Shown here piece by piece: positions 41,994 to 52,307 of a stretch of 60,657 nt of DNA. Where the stretch lies: the NCBI GenBank assembly GCA_009746045.1, contig RPFO01001907.1, positions 1-60,657 of the forward strand, read 5' to 3'. The translations under genes and the position numbers were made by a program. This DNA is from Mesostigma viride. Its lineage: Eukaryota > Streptophyta > Mesostigmatophyceae > Mesostigmatales > Mesostigmataceae. The notes beneath the pieces were generated by a model that had not been told where the DNA came from, did not search any database, and was given only the letters and a program-made list of their open reading frames with translations. The stretch's first letter is position 1, and each line of letters begins with the position of its first letter.

Positions 41994-42591
41994 GTGCACC
42001 CACTTTTCACGGTACGGAGGGTACCGCGGAATTTTTTTGGCGCGGAAAATATTCGCCGCCAAAAATTAACCATGCATGCATGCCCGTCGTCTCCAAACAT
42101 TGCATTACATGCACGTGACGGCGTGTTCCCTCGGTCATGGTGCGCGGCGGTGCCAGCTGGACTGATGTCATGCCCTCCACGTAGGCTCGTTCTACATTTC
42201 AAAACTGATCCATGGCGCATAATTAGAATTTTGGAAGGTAGAATCAGGTTCTGAAGGTTCTACATAGTAGCCTAGTAAGGGTACACTAACATGTAGCCCA
42301 GTAGTTACTAATCCTGCGATCATGACGGAATATACATGTAGTGATACTAATCGATACATGTAGTACACATGGTTGGCGCACAGAATGTTGTACAACCTGC
42401 CCTACATGTCGGAAAAACGCACACTCTGACAAACGTGATTGAAATATATTGTACAACATCATCACTAACGCTACATCCGGAACTGTTCTAGTGAATAGCA
42501 TTACAATGTACTCCCCCGGCAGGTGTGGGTGCCCGAGTACTTGGGAGTCTGAACACGCAGTGTCGACTCCTATTGGTGCAAAAAGTCGTTT
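41994..42591. other. Intergenic stretch, nothing recognised
   Basis: Between the foldback and the next inverted repeat I see only short ATGTAG/CATGTA-rich sequence (42260-42410) and no supportable gene. Confidence 0.4.
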
Positions 42592-43180
42592 GGTGTGAAA
42601 CGACTGGTCCAACCTAAAAAAATTTTAAATTTTTGCCGTGTCCAGTAACGGTCCTAGGTTGCATTCGCGGGACGTTCCGGCAGCTGTACAGAATAGATCA
42701 GAAAGATACGCCGCGGAATGACGCCAGTGCCCGGCAAATGTGAGTCGGGAACTGAACAGTCACTACACACGTCGAAAATCTATTGCTCCACCCCCCCAAA
42801 AAAGCGTTCCGGAACTGTTCGAAGCGAATAGCACTGACAGGATTCGAACCTGCGTCCAGAGTGAGGTTGCGGAGTGAGGGAGGCCAGCCATCATGGTCCG
42901 CACACAAATCTGGCTCGGGTCCGATCCCTGTCAGTGCTCTTCGCTTCGAACAGGTCCGGAACGCTTTTTTGTGGGGGTGGAGCAATAAATACTCGACATT
43001 TGCAGTGACTGTTCAGTTCCGGGCTCACAAATGATTTGCCGGGCACAGGCGTCGTTGCGCGGCGTATCTTTGTGATCTTTTCTGTACAGCTGTCGGAACG
43101 TCCCGCGGGTGCAACCTAGGACCGTTACTGGACACGGCAAAAATTTAAAATTTTTCAGGTTGGACCAGTCGTTTCACATG
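42592..43180. mobile_element. 589-bp inverted-repeat element with tRNA T-arm-like sequences
   Basis: The arms extend from GTGTGAAACGACTGGTCCAA (42593 on) and its complement ending at about 43179. They continue through TAACGGTCCTAGGTTGCA, GGACGTTCCGGCAGCTGTA and AGCGTTCCGGAACTG-like segments. Next to the central loop each arm carries a pol III B-box-like sequence: GGTTCGAATCC on the minus strand (42850-42840) and GGTCCGATCCC on the plus strand (918-928 after 42000), each followed by CTGTCAGTGCT. The roughly 67-nt loop has no clear A box. This may be a MITE, or two tRNA-related SINE copies head to head. Confidence 0.65.
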
Positions 43181-43433
43181 ATTCGTCGTACGTACGCACA
43201 TATCCTCGCATGCCATGTCGACGCTGCACTGACACACACCAGGGACTTTGGAAGGTGCGCACCCAGCCCGCCCAGGTAATTGATGCGGTGTTTTGCAGGC
43301 GCGCACCGCCGGATGCGCCCACCACGCCCGCCACCGCACGTCCAGTGACCGACTGTGGTCCACGTTCTTTTTCGCCTGCGGGTGCAGCCCCCATAATGCG
43401 TACGAGCAGCTTCACGGCTTTCTTCTTTGGAAA

Positions 43434-44150
43434 TCAAGAACAACGGGCCTGACAACAACAACAACGACAGCAGCATCAGCTCCAACAAGAGTGAGTTGCG
43501 GGATTTTACGTACGTGGTTTTTCTATTTTTTTTTTCACCTGGCATGTTGAGTATTCATCCCATTTTGCGTCATGACGGCTTCCTGAACGACGACTCTCTC
43601 TCCCTCTCCCTCTCCCCCCCTCTCCCTCTTATTTTTCACCAGGTTTTTCATGCCGATTTTAAATCCCTTTTGCGTCATGCTCCTTGTAGCGTGATGTCGT
43701 CAATTGTCACTCACAACAATACTATCATTGTGGTTCGTTCTTTTTCGCCTGCGGGTGCAGGTCACGAGCGTTGCGTACGAGCAGCACTTACATCATTAAA
43801 TCAAGAACAACGGGCCTGACAACAAGAACAACGACAGCAGCATCAGCAACAACAAGAGTGAGTTGCGGGATTTTATGTACGTTGTTTTTCTCATGTTTTT
43901 TCACCTGTCATGTTGAGTATTCATCCCATTTTGCGTCATGCCGGCTTCCTGAACGACGACTCTCTCTCCCTCTCCCTCTCCCCCCCTCTCCCTCTTATTT
44001 TTCACCAGGTTTTTCATGCCGATTTTTAATCCCTTTTGCGTCATGCTCCTTGTAGCGTGATGTCGTCAATTGTCACTCACAACCATGCTATCATTGTGGT
44101 TCGTTCTTTTTCGCCTGCGGGTGCAGGTCACGAGCGTTGCGTGCGGTGCG
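43434..44150 (+). repeat. Tandem duplication of about 365 bp
   Basis: Two copies start at AATCAAGAACAACGGGCCTG (about 43434 and 43800) and both contain GTGAGTTGCGGGATTTTA, CACTCACAAC and TTCGTTCTTTTTCGCCTGCG. Each holds a short CTCTCTCTCCCTCTCCCTCT stretch, apparently the seed of the large pyrimidine satellite that follows. Confidence 0.85.
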
Positions 44151-44185
44151 TCATCAATCCAAGAACAAAACACGATGTGGCTAAA

Positions 44186-44695
44186 CCCTCCCTCTCCCTC
44201 TCCCTCTCCCTCTCCCTCTCCCTCTCCTCTCCCTCTCCCTCTCCCTCTCCCTCTCCTCTCCTCTCCCTCTCCCTCTCCTCTCCCTCTCCCTCTCCCTCTC
44301 CTCTCCTCTCTCTCTCTCTCTCTCCCTCTCTCTCTCTCTCTCCCTCTCCTCTCTCTCTCTCTCTCTCCCTCTCCCTCTCCTCTCCCTCTCCCTCTCCCTC
44401 TCCTCCCTCTCCCTCTCCCTCTCCCTCTCCCTCTCCCTCTCCCTCTCCCTCTCCCTCTCCCCTCCCTCTCCCTCTCCCTCTCCCTCTCCCTCTCCCTCTC
44501 CCTCTCCCTCTCCTCTCCCTCCCTCTCCCTCTCCTCTCCCTCTCCCTCTCCCTCTCCCTCCCTCCTCTCCCTCTCCTCTCCCTCTCCCTCTCCCCTTCCC
44601 TCCCTCCCTCCCTCCATCCCTCCCTCCTCCCTCCCTCCCTCCCTCCCTCCCTCCTCCCTCCCTCCTCCCTCTCTCTCTCTCCTCTCTTCTCTCTC

Positions 44696-44768
<73 letters not shown>

Positions 44769-45122
44769 CCTCTCCCTCTCCCTCTCCCTCTCCCTCTCCC
44801 TCTCCCTCTCCCTCTCCCTCTCCCTCTCCTCTCCTCTCCCTCTCCCTCTCCCTCTCCCTCTCCCTCTCCCTCTCCCTCTCCCTCTCCTCTCCCTCTCCCT
44901 CTCCCTCTCCCTCCTCCTCTCCCTCCCTCCCTCCTCCCTCCCTCCCTCCTCCTCCCTCCCTCCCTCCCTCCCTCCTCCTCCCTCCCTCCTCCTCTCCCTC
45001 CCTCCCTCCCTCCCTCCTCCCTCCCTCCCTCCCTCCCTCCCTCCCTCCCTCCCTCCCTTCCTCCCTCCCTCTCCTCCCTCCATCCATCCTCCCTCCTCCC
45101 TCCCTCCATCCCTCCATCCCTC
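44186..45122 (+). repeat. Pyrimidine satellite (CCCTCT/CCCT/CT)n, first block
   Basis: Almost pure C/T on the plus strand, alternating CCCTCT, CCTCTC, CCCT and CT. Every long frame here is a Ser/Pro/Leu or Arg/Glu artefact. Confidence 0.95.
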
Positions 45123-45475
45123 TTACGGTTACGCTTACGCTTACGGTTACGCTTACGGTTACGCTTACGCTTACGGTTACGCTTACGCTTACGCTTACGC
45201 TTACGCTTACGCTTACGCTTACGCTTACGCTTACGCTTACGCTTACGCTTACGCTTACGCTTACGCTTACGCTTACGCTTACGCTTACGCTTACGCTTAC
45301 GCTTACGCTTACGCTTACGCTTACGCTTACGCTTACGCTTACGCTTACGCTTACGCTTACGCTTACGCTTACGCCCTCCCTCTCCCTACGGTTACGCTTA
45401 CGCTTACGGTTATGCTTACGCTTAGGTTTACGCTTACGCTTACGCTTAGGCTTACGCTTACGCTTACGCCCTCCC
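45123..45475 (+). repeat. (CTTACG)n hexamer block
   Basis: About 40 near-perfect CTTACG units, with GTTACG, CTTAGG and GTTATG variants at the edges, then mixing with CCCTCT near 45376-45475. It resembles a telomere-type hexamer but matches no telomere repeat I know. Confidence 0.9.
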
Positions 45476-46598
<1,123 letters not shown>

Positions 46599-46653
46599 CC
46601 CTTTTACAAACACCATAATTCTGCCAACGTCACTCTTCCTGGACCGTGTGATA

Positions 46654-47057
46654 GTTACGCCCGCCGTCGTTTCTTGTCTTACTGGAAGAGCACATGACCA
46701 ACATTGGTTGTGCTAGTTACGCCCGCCGTCGTTTCTTTTGCCTTTTCGATGTCGAAATATATCTCGGGAAAGATGCACCCCCGTCAGTTAACTTGTCATC
46801 TTGTAAGCTCAATCTTTCCATGATAGTTACGCCCGCCGTCGTTTCTTTTGCATCTTCGATGTCGAAGTGTTTGTCGTGAAAGTTGCATCCCCGTCAGCTT
46901 CTTGTAAGATCAATGTTTCATGATAGTTACGCCCGCCGTCGTTTCTTTTTTATTTTCGATGTCGAAGAATATGTCGTGAAAGTTGCAGCGCGTTCGTGTC
47001 CATTGTGATCTTGTGATATCAAAGTTTCCCATGATAGTTACGCCCGCCGTCGTTTCT
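46654..47057 (+). repeat. Five-copy array of the 21-bp motif in about 62-111-bp units
   Basis: Identical GTTACGCC-CGCC-GTCGTTTCT at 46654-46674, 46716-46736, 46826-46846, 46926-46946 and 47037-47057. Most are preceded by CATGATA and followed by a TTTTCGATGTCGAA-like stretch. No splice donor was located upstream, so whether this is an intron or an upstream region is open. Confidence 0.78.
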
Positions 47058-47182
47058 GTTGCTTCTCGTTCGTTTAAAATATCTAATGAAGTTTTTACCA
47101 TCGTTCACCTAAAACAAATTACTTTAAATCTGCACCCGTTAAACCACACCCCCCTCGAAATGACTCCATGGTTGCAGAACAA

Positions 47183-47405
47183 ATGTCAGAAGAAGAACAA
47201 AAAAATGCTTCGGAAACCACAAGCGCAAAAGGAAAGCCGATGACAATTTAGAGACCCTCTCGGAGGATGTGCCGGAGTTGGTTTCTTCGGATGACGAGTT
47301 TGAATACTCAAAAACATCAGGGGACAAGTTCTTGAGAAAGCATGGAAGGTGTTTGTGACAAACGCGTTTGTGGAATGGATAAAAAAAAACTATTCCGAGG
47401 AATAG
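47183..47405 (+). pseudogene. Small acidic protein fragment with two frame breaks
   Basis: Following TTGCAGAACAA, an ATG starts MSEEEQKNASETTSAK. A second frame continues KADDNLETLSEDVPELVSSD, and a third ends KAWKVFVTNAFVEWI to a TAG at 47403-47405. The composition looks coding (acidic, charged), but two single-base shifts are needed. No family was recognised. It precedes the MYND gene by about 70 bp. Confidence 0.4.
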
Positions 47406-47473
47406 TAACTTGTTATTATAAAATAATAAATTAATGTTTATGAATTTTTTTGTTCGTTTTTTCCCTGAAAAAG

Positions 47474-48229
47474 ATGGAGTCCGAGATCGTGAATGAAGTC
47501 TACGGAAGCGTCCTTCAAAACGTTTTCAAACAAGTTCGCTTTCTGTCGCGTGTCATATTCGAGGAAGTTCGAGTCGCGCAGGAGAGGACAGGCCGCCACT
47601 TGGCCGTTTTATTGGCGTTTGATTCGTTCAGCCAAATGGAGAGAATTATGTACGCCCAGCTAGCTGATATGAACTTCTGTATTCAAGAGGGTTTTTTCAG
47701 ACCACAGATGGATCTAAGAGTGCCCATAGACCCAAGGACGGAGTTCCGCCTTTTGGTGTCGTTCATTACAAAGGGGCCAAAGATAGAGTTGGGGGAAGAG
47801 GAAGGGGCTCAGCTTGGGTGCACCTACGGGCGCGCATTTTACCCGAATGTTACGCATTCTCTGCGCGTGAGGGCTGATGCATGTGTAGGGGCAGTACCCC
47901 TCAACATGAACTTTTTCTTGCTCTCTGACCCGATCGTGAGGGATGGGGATCGCATGCGTAGTACGCGAAAGTGCTCCAAGGAGGGGTGTGGGTGCGAAAC
48001 AGGACCTCATATCAAGTGGTGTAGAGGATGTAGGGATGCCAGATATTGCAGTGAGGAGTGCCAGCGTGCGGACTGGAGTAGGCATAAGGATAGATGCGAA
48101 CGTCTGAGGCAAGCGAGGGAGGTGCTGGCAGGGGTGAAGTGGGGGGTTAACGTGACGACGATACTGGATAAAACTATGGGGTCTGATGTCGACTTCTCCT
48201 TCAACTTCCACGACGGCTCTGCCTCTTAG
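47474..48229 (+). CDS. MYND-type zinc finger protein
   Basis: A 251-residue protein with a C-terminal MYND finger at residues 167-208: paired cysteines in CSKEGC and CRGC, then YCSEECQRADWSRHKDRC, matching the family spacing of seven Cys and one His. MYND fingers bind proline-containing peptides and mediate protein contacts, often in regulatory or chromatin proteins. The N-terminal 160 residues are helical then beta-rich, with no recognised domain, and no SET domain is present. The start is the first ATG, after a T-rich stretch and GAAAAAG. It is a single open frame. It could also be the last exon of a longer gene. Confidence 0.75.
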   Translation: MESEIVNEVYGSVLQNVFKQVRFLSRVIFEEVRVAQERTGRHLAVLLAFDSFSQMERIMYAQLADMNFCIQEGFFRPQMDLRVPIDPRTEFRLLVSFITKGPKIELGEEEGAQLGCTYGRAFYPNVTHSLRVRADACVGAVPLNMNFFLLSDPIVRDGDRMRSTRKCSKEGCGCETGPHIKWCRGCRDARYCSEECQRADWSRHKDRCERLRQAREVLAGVKWGVNVTTILDKTMGSDVDFSFNFHDGSAS

Positions 48230-48330
48230 AAAAACTTGAAATGTAGAGTAATAACTTGTTTATATGATGTTATATTTAATGTTTAATGTTTAATGTTTAT
48301 AACGTATCATTTTCCTCCTACGCGCAGGAA

Positions 48331-48531
48331 ATGGTGGAGGTTAAGGAGAGTTTGGCCAAAAGGCAAAGGACCGACACACTTCGACATAATGGAAGGAGTC
48401 TTCCATTGTACATCAAAAAAATAGTCGAGGATTACTGGCTCGCTTCCGACTCGACTCCTCGTCCGAGTCCGGTGATACCGGACAGTGTCAAAGTCTGGAA
48501 GGTTTCAGCACATCAATCGCACATTGAATAG
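48331..48531 (+). CDS. Small exon of unknown function
   Basis: The ATG follows a CGCAG acceptor-like site by three bases. The peptide (MVEVKESLAKRQRTD, LPLYIKKIVEDYWLAS) runs to SVKVWK. There GTTTCA could be a donor in phase 0, leading into an intron with the 21-bp motif at 48565 and the next ATG exon at 48696. Read straight through, it stops at 48529-48531. No family was recognised. The repeated arrangement suggests these small frames are exons rather than separate genes. Confidence 0.45.
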   Translation: MVEVKESLAKRQRTDTLRHNGRSLPLYIKKIVEDYWLASDSTPRPSPVIPDSVKVWKVSAHQSHIE

Positions 48532-48564
48532 ATAATGTTTTATCGCCATATTGCTGTTCGACAA

Positions 48565-48585
48565 GTTGCGCCTTGGGGCGTTTCT
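48565..48585 (+). promoter_or_regulatory. 21-bp motif, single copy
   Basis: GTTGCGCC-TTGG-GGCGTTTCT, able to form a perfect stem around TTGG. It lies in the gap between the exons at 48331 and 48696. Confidence 0.7.
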
Positions 48586-48695
48586 TTGCGCCAAATTTAA
48601 ACCTTCGTATTAATAAACAAGTACAATAAAAAAATTTCAAAACGTTTTTTGAATTTTATTTTCCGGGGCCGGTATGTTATCGTAACTTGTCGCAG

Positions 48696-48998
48696 ATGTC
48701 CGGTTCGACGGAAGATTCGTCCGATTCGTCTAGTCACCTCCTGATGGAGGATTGGCAACGACTTCAACAACACCAAGCGGTTGCCACTGTCATTCAGAGT
48801 GTTGCTCGCTCAATAGGGGCGCCGCGCAAGTGTGATGTGTCCACTTGCAAGAAAACCGCTCTCGGATTTGACTTGTATTGCCGAAAGCACGAAGAACATT
48901 CTCGTCACATCGAAAATGCCCTCAGTCGCGGACTTGGAATGGCGGGCGCCCTCGGACCTGGATTGGCGGGGGGGCCCTGCGACTTCGTCTGGACATGA
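48696..48998 (+). CDS. Small C-x4-C-x10-C-x2-H zinc-motif exon, copy 1
   Basis: The ATG is placed directly after GTCGCAG. Residues C46, C51, C62 and H65 (CDVSTC, then YCRKH) give the same spacing as the exon at 51618, and the upstream GGCCGGTATGTT is shared, so the two are tandem paralogues. The N-terminus is Ser/Asp-rich. The frame ends after a G7 tract at 48968-48974. Another frame continues MTVGEVVGVNFDF and YFLEDWIVKC to 49081, so a one-base shift there is likely. A 1.7-kb insertion begins at 49091. Function is unknown. Confidence 0.5.
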   Translation: MSGSTEDSSDSSSHLLMEDWQRLQQHQAVATVIQSVARSIGAPRKCDVSTCKKTALGFDLYCRKHEEHSRHIENALSRGLGMAGALGPGLAGGPCDFVWT

Positions 48999-49090
48999 CT
49001 GTCGGAGAGGTCGTGGGTGTAAATTTTGATTTCACCAGGGGAGACGAGTACTTCCTTGAAGATTGGATAGTCAAATGTTAATCATCCCAC

Positions 49091-50830
49091 GGTCCTAAAT
49101 TTAGGACTTTGTCCTAAATCGTCCTAGTGGTCACTATAACCGAGGTACCGGGGGGGGGGTCACTATATGGACCGTACCCCATGTGGACCGTACCCGGCAT
49201 GATGTACCCGACCCGTGGTACCGGCACATGGTACCCGGATTCCGTACCCGGGTACCGGGTATAATGGCGGGAAAGTAGGTACCTCGACCAAAAATATAAC
49301 CGATTTTGGAGCGAAAAAGTGGGTGCGGGAATGAAGTGAGGTGGATATGGCGACCTGACAATCGTGGCCGGCGTTTTCACGTGCGTTTATCATTTCGGGC
49401 GCCCAGTAGCAAAAACGAAAGGTTGTTAGTTATGCTTAAAGGCTGTGAATATTTTCTGCGCAAGTTTTTATGTGTAGCGCTGTATCACAGCGGCACAACA
49501 CAAATGGGTCGCAGATCGCCTGCTCGCGGAGGGTCGATTTTGGCACAAACATGTTAGTGTATTAGCAATGGTGGTGCGAATCAAGCCAGGTAATTTTTGT
49601 GGACGATTTTTATTATAGTCTGGAGTTTAGAAACGGAGTATTTGACATGGGAGCGCCTGGGCCGTGATATTCTTGCCCGATTTCCATTGTCGACCATGTT
49701 TTAGGGACGTTCAGGCTGGGCAGCGAGCGCACCTTATAGGTCTTCACTTTCGGTATTTCTTGGACCTAGAACGCAGCACAAGCGTGGTTTATATCATTGT
49801 CGAACCGGTTGGCCAGCTTTGGTGCGCTCAGCTCTCGGAAAGCTGACCTCGCTGCGGATTTCAGCGACTTTTTTGCAACCATCTGGAATGAGGCGACGTA
49901 AGTAGCAGGTAAGTGCCGGGTTGTCCTAGATCATGAGTGTAACTGGCAACGCTGTCGTGGTGTTTTGAGTCAGCCAGCTATGCCTAAAAAGAGGGGACGC
50001 TCTCTGTGCACATAACTGTCACACATAGTTGGTTTACGTCATACAATTTTTTACGTCTCTATCTTCGTCGTCCGCTGCAGCTAAAACACACATGCGTAAG
50101 AGCAGTTTTACTCATGTGTATGTTATAAACCATGGTCCTATGGCCTGCAGTCGTTCAGGGTGTTCTCAGACAGTATATACAGTATGGTTTACGTGTTACA
50201 TGCACCCTGAATTCGCTCACAAAGCGTTGCATGTTAGCACAACGTTGTTTTGTAACTTGATTTGGCTGCATTCATGTGTTAGTTGCAATGCAAATGCAAT
50301 GTTTTTTCATCGCTGGGTGGTGGCCAGCATGTCCGTGATGTCAAAGAAGGTTTGGCATATGCTTAGAGAAAGTTTACCGCAAGGGGTGGGCCATGTTCAA
50401 GCCGGGCAACCTCAGCAACAATGCAACCCTATATTGCATTACCTGCACCATCTGTGACACCGTTAATCACGCGTATATATAGAGGCAGCCACAGCAGGGT
50501 ATGGCCTTGTTATACGCTGCCCCGCCATCCCAAGGCCTCGTAGGGTCCCCTAGCGCTTGTAAGATGCTCAAGGGACCGTGTGGATAGCATGGTCATGCGT
50601 TGACAATAATTGGTCCTAATGGTCCTAAAACCCACATTTTGGCCAAATTCGCGCTTTGAGGTCTGGCAGGTGGCAGGGCCCATTCATGCACTAAATGTAG
50701 TTATTTGACCCCAGGTTTTTGATAGAAACTAAAAAAGTGTGTTATCTGTCATGGGCACGAATGCCAGGGTCAAATTTTAATGTTTGCATATATATTTTTT
50801 AATTCCACTTGGTCCTAAATTTAGGACTTT
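49091..50830. mobile_element. 1.7-kb insertion bounded by a 20-bp direct repeat
   Basis: GGTCCTAAATTTAGGACTTT occurs at 49091-49110 and 50811-50830. It contains the perfect 16-bp palindrome GTCCTAAATTTAGGAC. The interior starts with a further GTCCTAAATCGTCCTAG and a GTACCCGG-rich stretch (49145-49262), and ends in AT-rich sequence. No coding domain was recognised. It separates the zinc-motif frame from the next exon, so it may have landed in a gene. Confidence 0.5.
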
Positions 50831-50840
50831 TACTGGGAAG

Positions 50841-51337
50841 ATGGACACAAAGACTCCGCGACAGGTGCGGACTTGGCAAAGGGAGGCTACGTTGCCGGCG
50901 CCCAAGAAAATGGTTGGAGTAGCTTGAGATGCTTTTTGATGACGACACCTTTTGCCGACTCGCGTGACACGGATGTAAGCGAACTTTATCGGCGTATGTG
51001 TTTTGCACTCGCCGACATTCCGCTGATAACTCAACGAGAGTTCGATTTTCGCGTGGAAACAAAAGCCAAAGCGATTGTATCCGGCGTGAAGGCGATTGTG
51101 GAGGAGGAGCAGGATTCTCTGTGTGCAGAGTATTTGGAGAGAGTGGCCCCGATGAAGACGAGGAGGTCCGAAATCTATCCTGACACCGGCAACAAGGAGG
51201 CAAAGTTGGTGGCCGCCAAAGAAGAGATGTTCGCTCGTGTCGATGAAATGGCGGCGAAAGAGGTTCCGAGAGTTCGCTCGATCGGTTGTTGCAAAACCTG
51301 CAGAGAGTGGAACGAGTCGCGGGACAGTCTATATTGA
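50841..51337 (+). CDS. Exon of unknown function, start ambiguous
   Basis: An ATG at 50841 opens a short frame (MDTKTPRQVRTWQREATL) that stops at 50927. The better frame begins upstream of TTG 50873 and continues SELYRRMCFALADI, FDFRVETKAKAIVSGV and KLVAAKEEMFARVDEM to a TGA at 51335-51337. This second frame is charged and helical and looks coding. A small intron or an indel must link the two if the ATG is used. No domain was recognised. The following gap (51338-51617) holds two copies of the 21-bp motif. Confidence 0.45.
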
Positions 51338-51342
51338 TATGA

Positions 51343-51503
51343 GTTGCGCCCGCCGGCGTTTCTCTGGTCTTGAATGCCCCCCCTCTACATACACATTATA
51401 TTGTCTGGACATTCGTATGTAGTGACAATCGTAGTCGATGTGATTGCCATTCGTTTGTACGTAGAAAGTGGTTGTTGAGGAAGTTGCGCCCCAGGGCGTT
51501 TCT
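51343..51503 (+). promoter_or_regulatory. 21-bp motif, two copies
   Basis: GTTGCGCC-CGCC-GGCGTTTCT at 51343-51363 and GTTGCGCC-CCAG-GGCGTTTCT at 51483-51503. Both can form an uninterrupted 5-bp stem. They lie in the gap ending at the acceptor TTTCGCAG (51610-51617). Confidence 0.72.
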
Positions 51504-51617
51504 TTGTTGCATTTTCTTCAAATTTTAGCTCGCATAAATAGATGAAGATGACTTAATAAATGCCAGTTTTTTTTAATAATATAAACTACTCGCGGCCGGT
51601 ATGTTCTGGTTTCGCAG

Positions 51618-52307
51618 ATGTCCAGTCTGACGGTCGACATAAGGGGACGTCCATATCAGGACGCTGTTTTCCGGATTTTTGAGAAGGATCCCGAAAAGAA
51701 GTGCCGGGATAGGAAATGTAAAAAGCTGTCAATTACCGACATGGGTCTGTGTGGGGAACACATCGTAGCTTTTGGAAAGGACATGATTTCCCGTCATTTG
51801 CAACAATACGTTGACAACAATTGTGTGGGAGGGGCGCAGATGGACGTCCTTCTTGAGGATGGAGTGGACGGAGCCAAAAGGGCTGTAATTCGGCTGTCGG
51901 AAATGGATGATGACAAAGAGGACGTGAACATTCGCCTTAAGAGGCACGACGATAACACGGCCGATTGTGTGTTTGGGTCTCGAGGAGTGGCGGATGAGAG
52001 GCAGGTCTTCCATGATGCCGCGGAGAAGGTGGTGGAATGGATGATGGGTTGGTCAAATCTTGACGTTCGCATATTCAACCGTCTGACGTCTGATTTCCTT
52101 CTCCGGGGAAGTTTCAAGATGGTTGACCGTGCAAGGCAGTCCAGGAACCAGGTATCCGTTTCCATGGCCAGTCCGATCGCACGCATGATTGAGGGGGGCC
52201 CTCTTCCGCGCAACCTTGCCTCGAGATTTCGAAAATACCGTGAAGGGCTCGACCGAAAATCAGCAGCGATTTCCCATTCGCGAACCACTTATGGGTCGAC
52301 GGAGGTG
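51618..52307 (+). CDS. Exon with C-x4-C-x10-C-x2-H zinc motif, copy 2
   Basis: 230 codons. Cysteines 29, 34 and 45 and His 48 (KKCRDRKC, GLCGEH) form the motif shared with 48696-48998. After it come an acidic/charged middle part and a basic end (RNLASRFRKYREGL). The ATG sits directly on a TTTCGCAG acceptor, so it may be an internal Met of a longer message. Read through the donor, the frame stops at 52350-52352. Confidence 0.6.
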
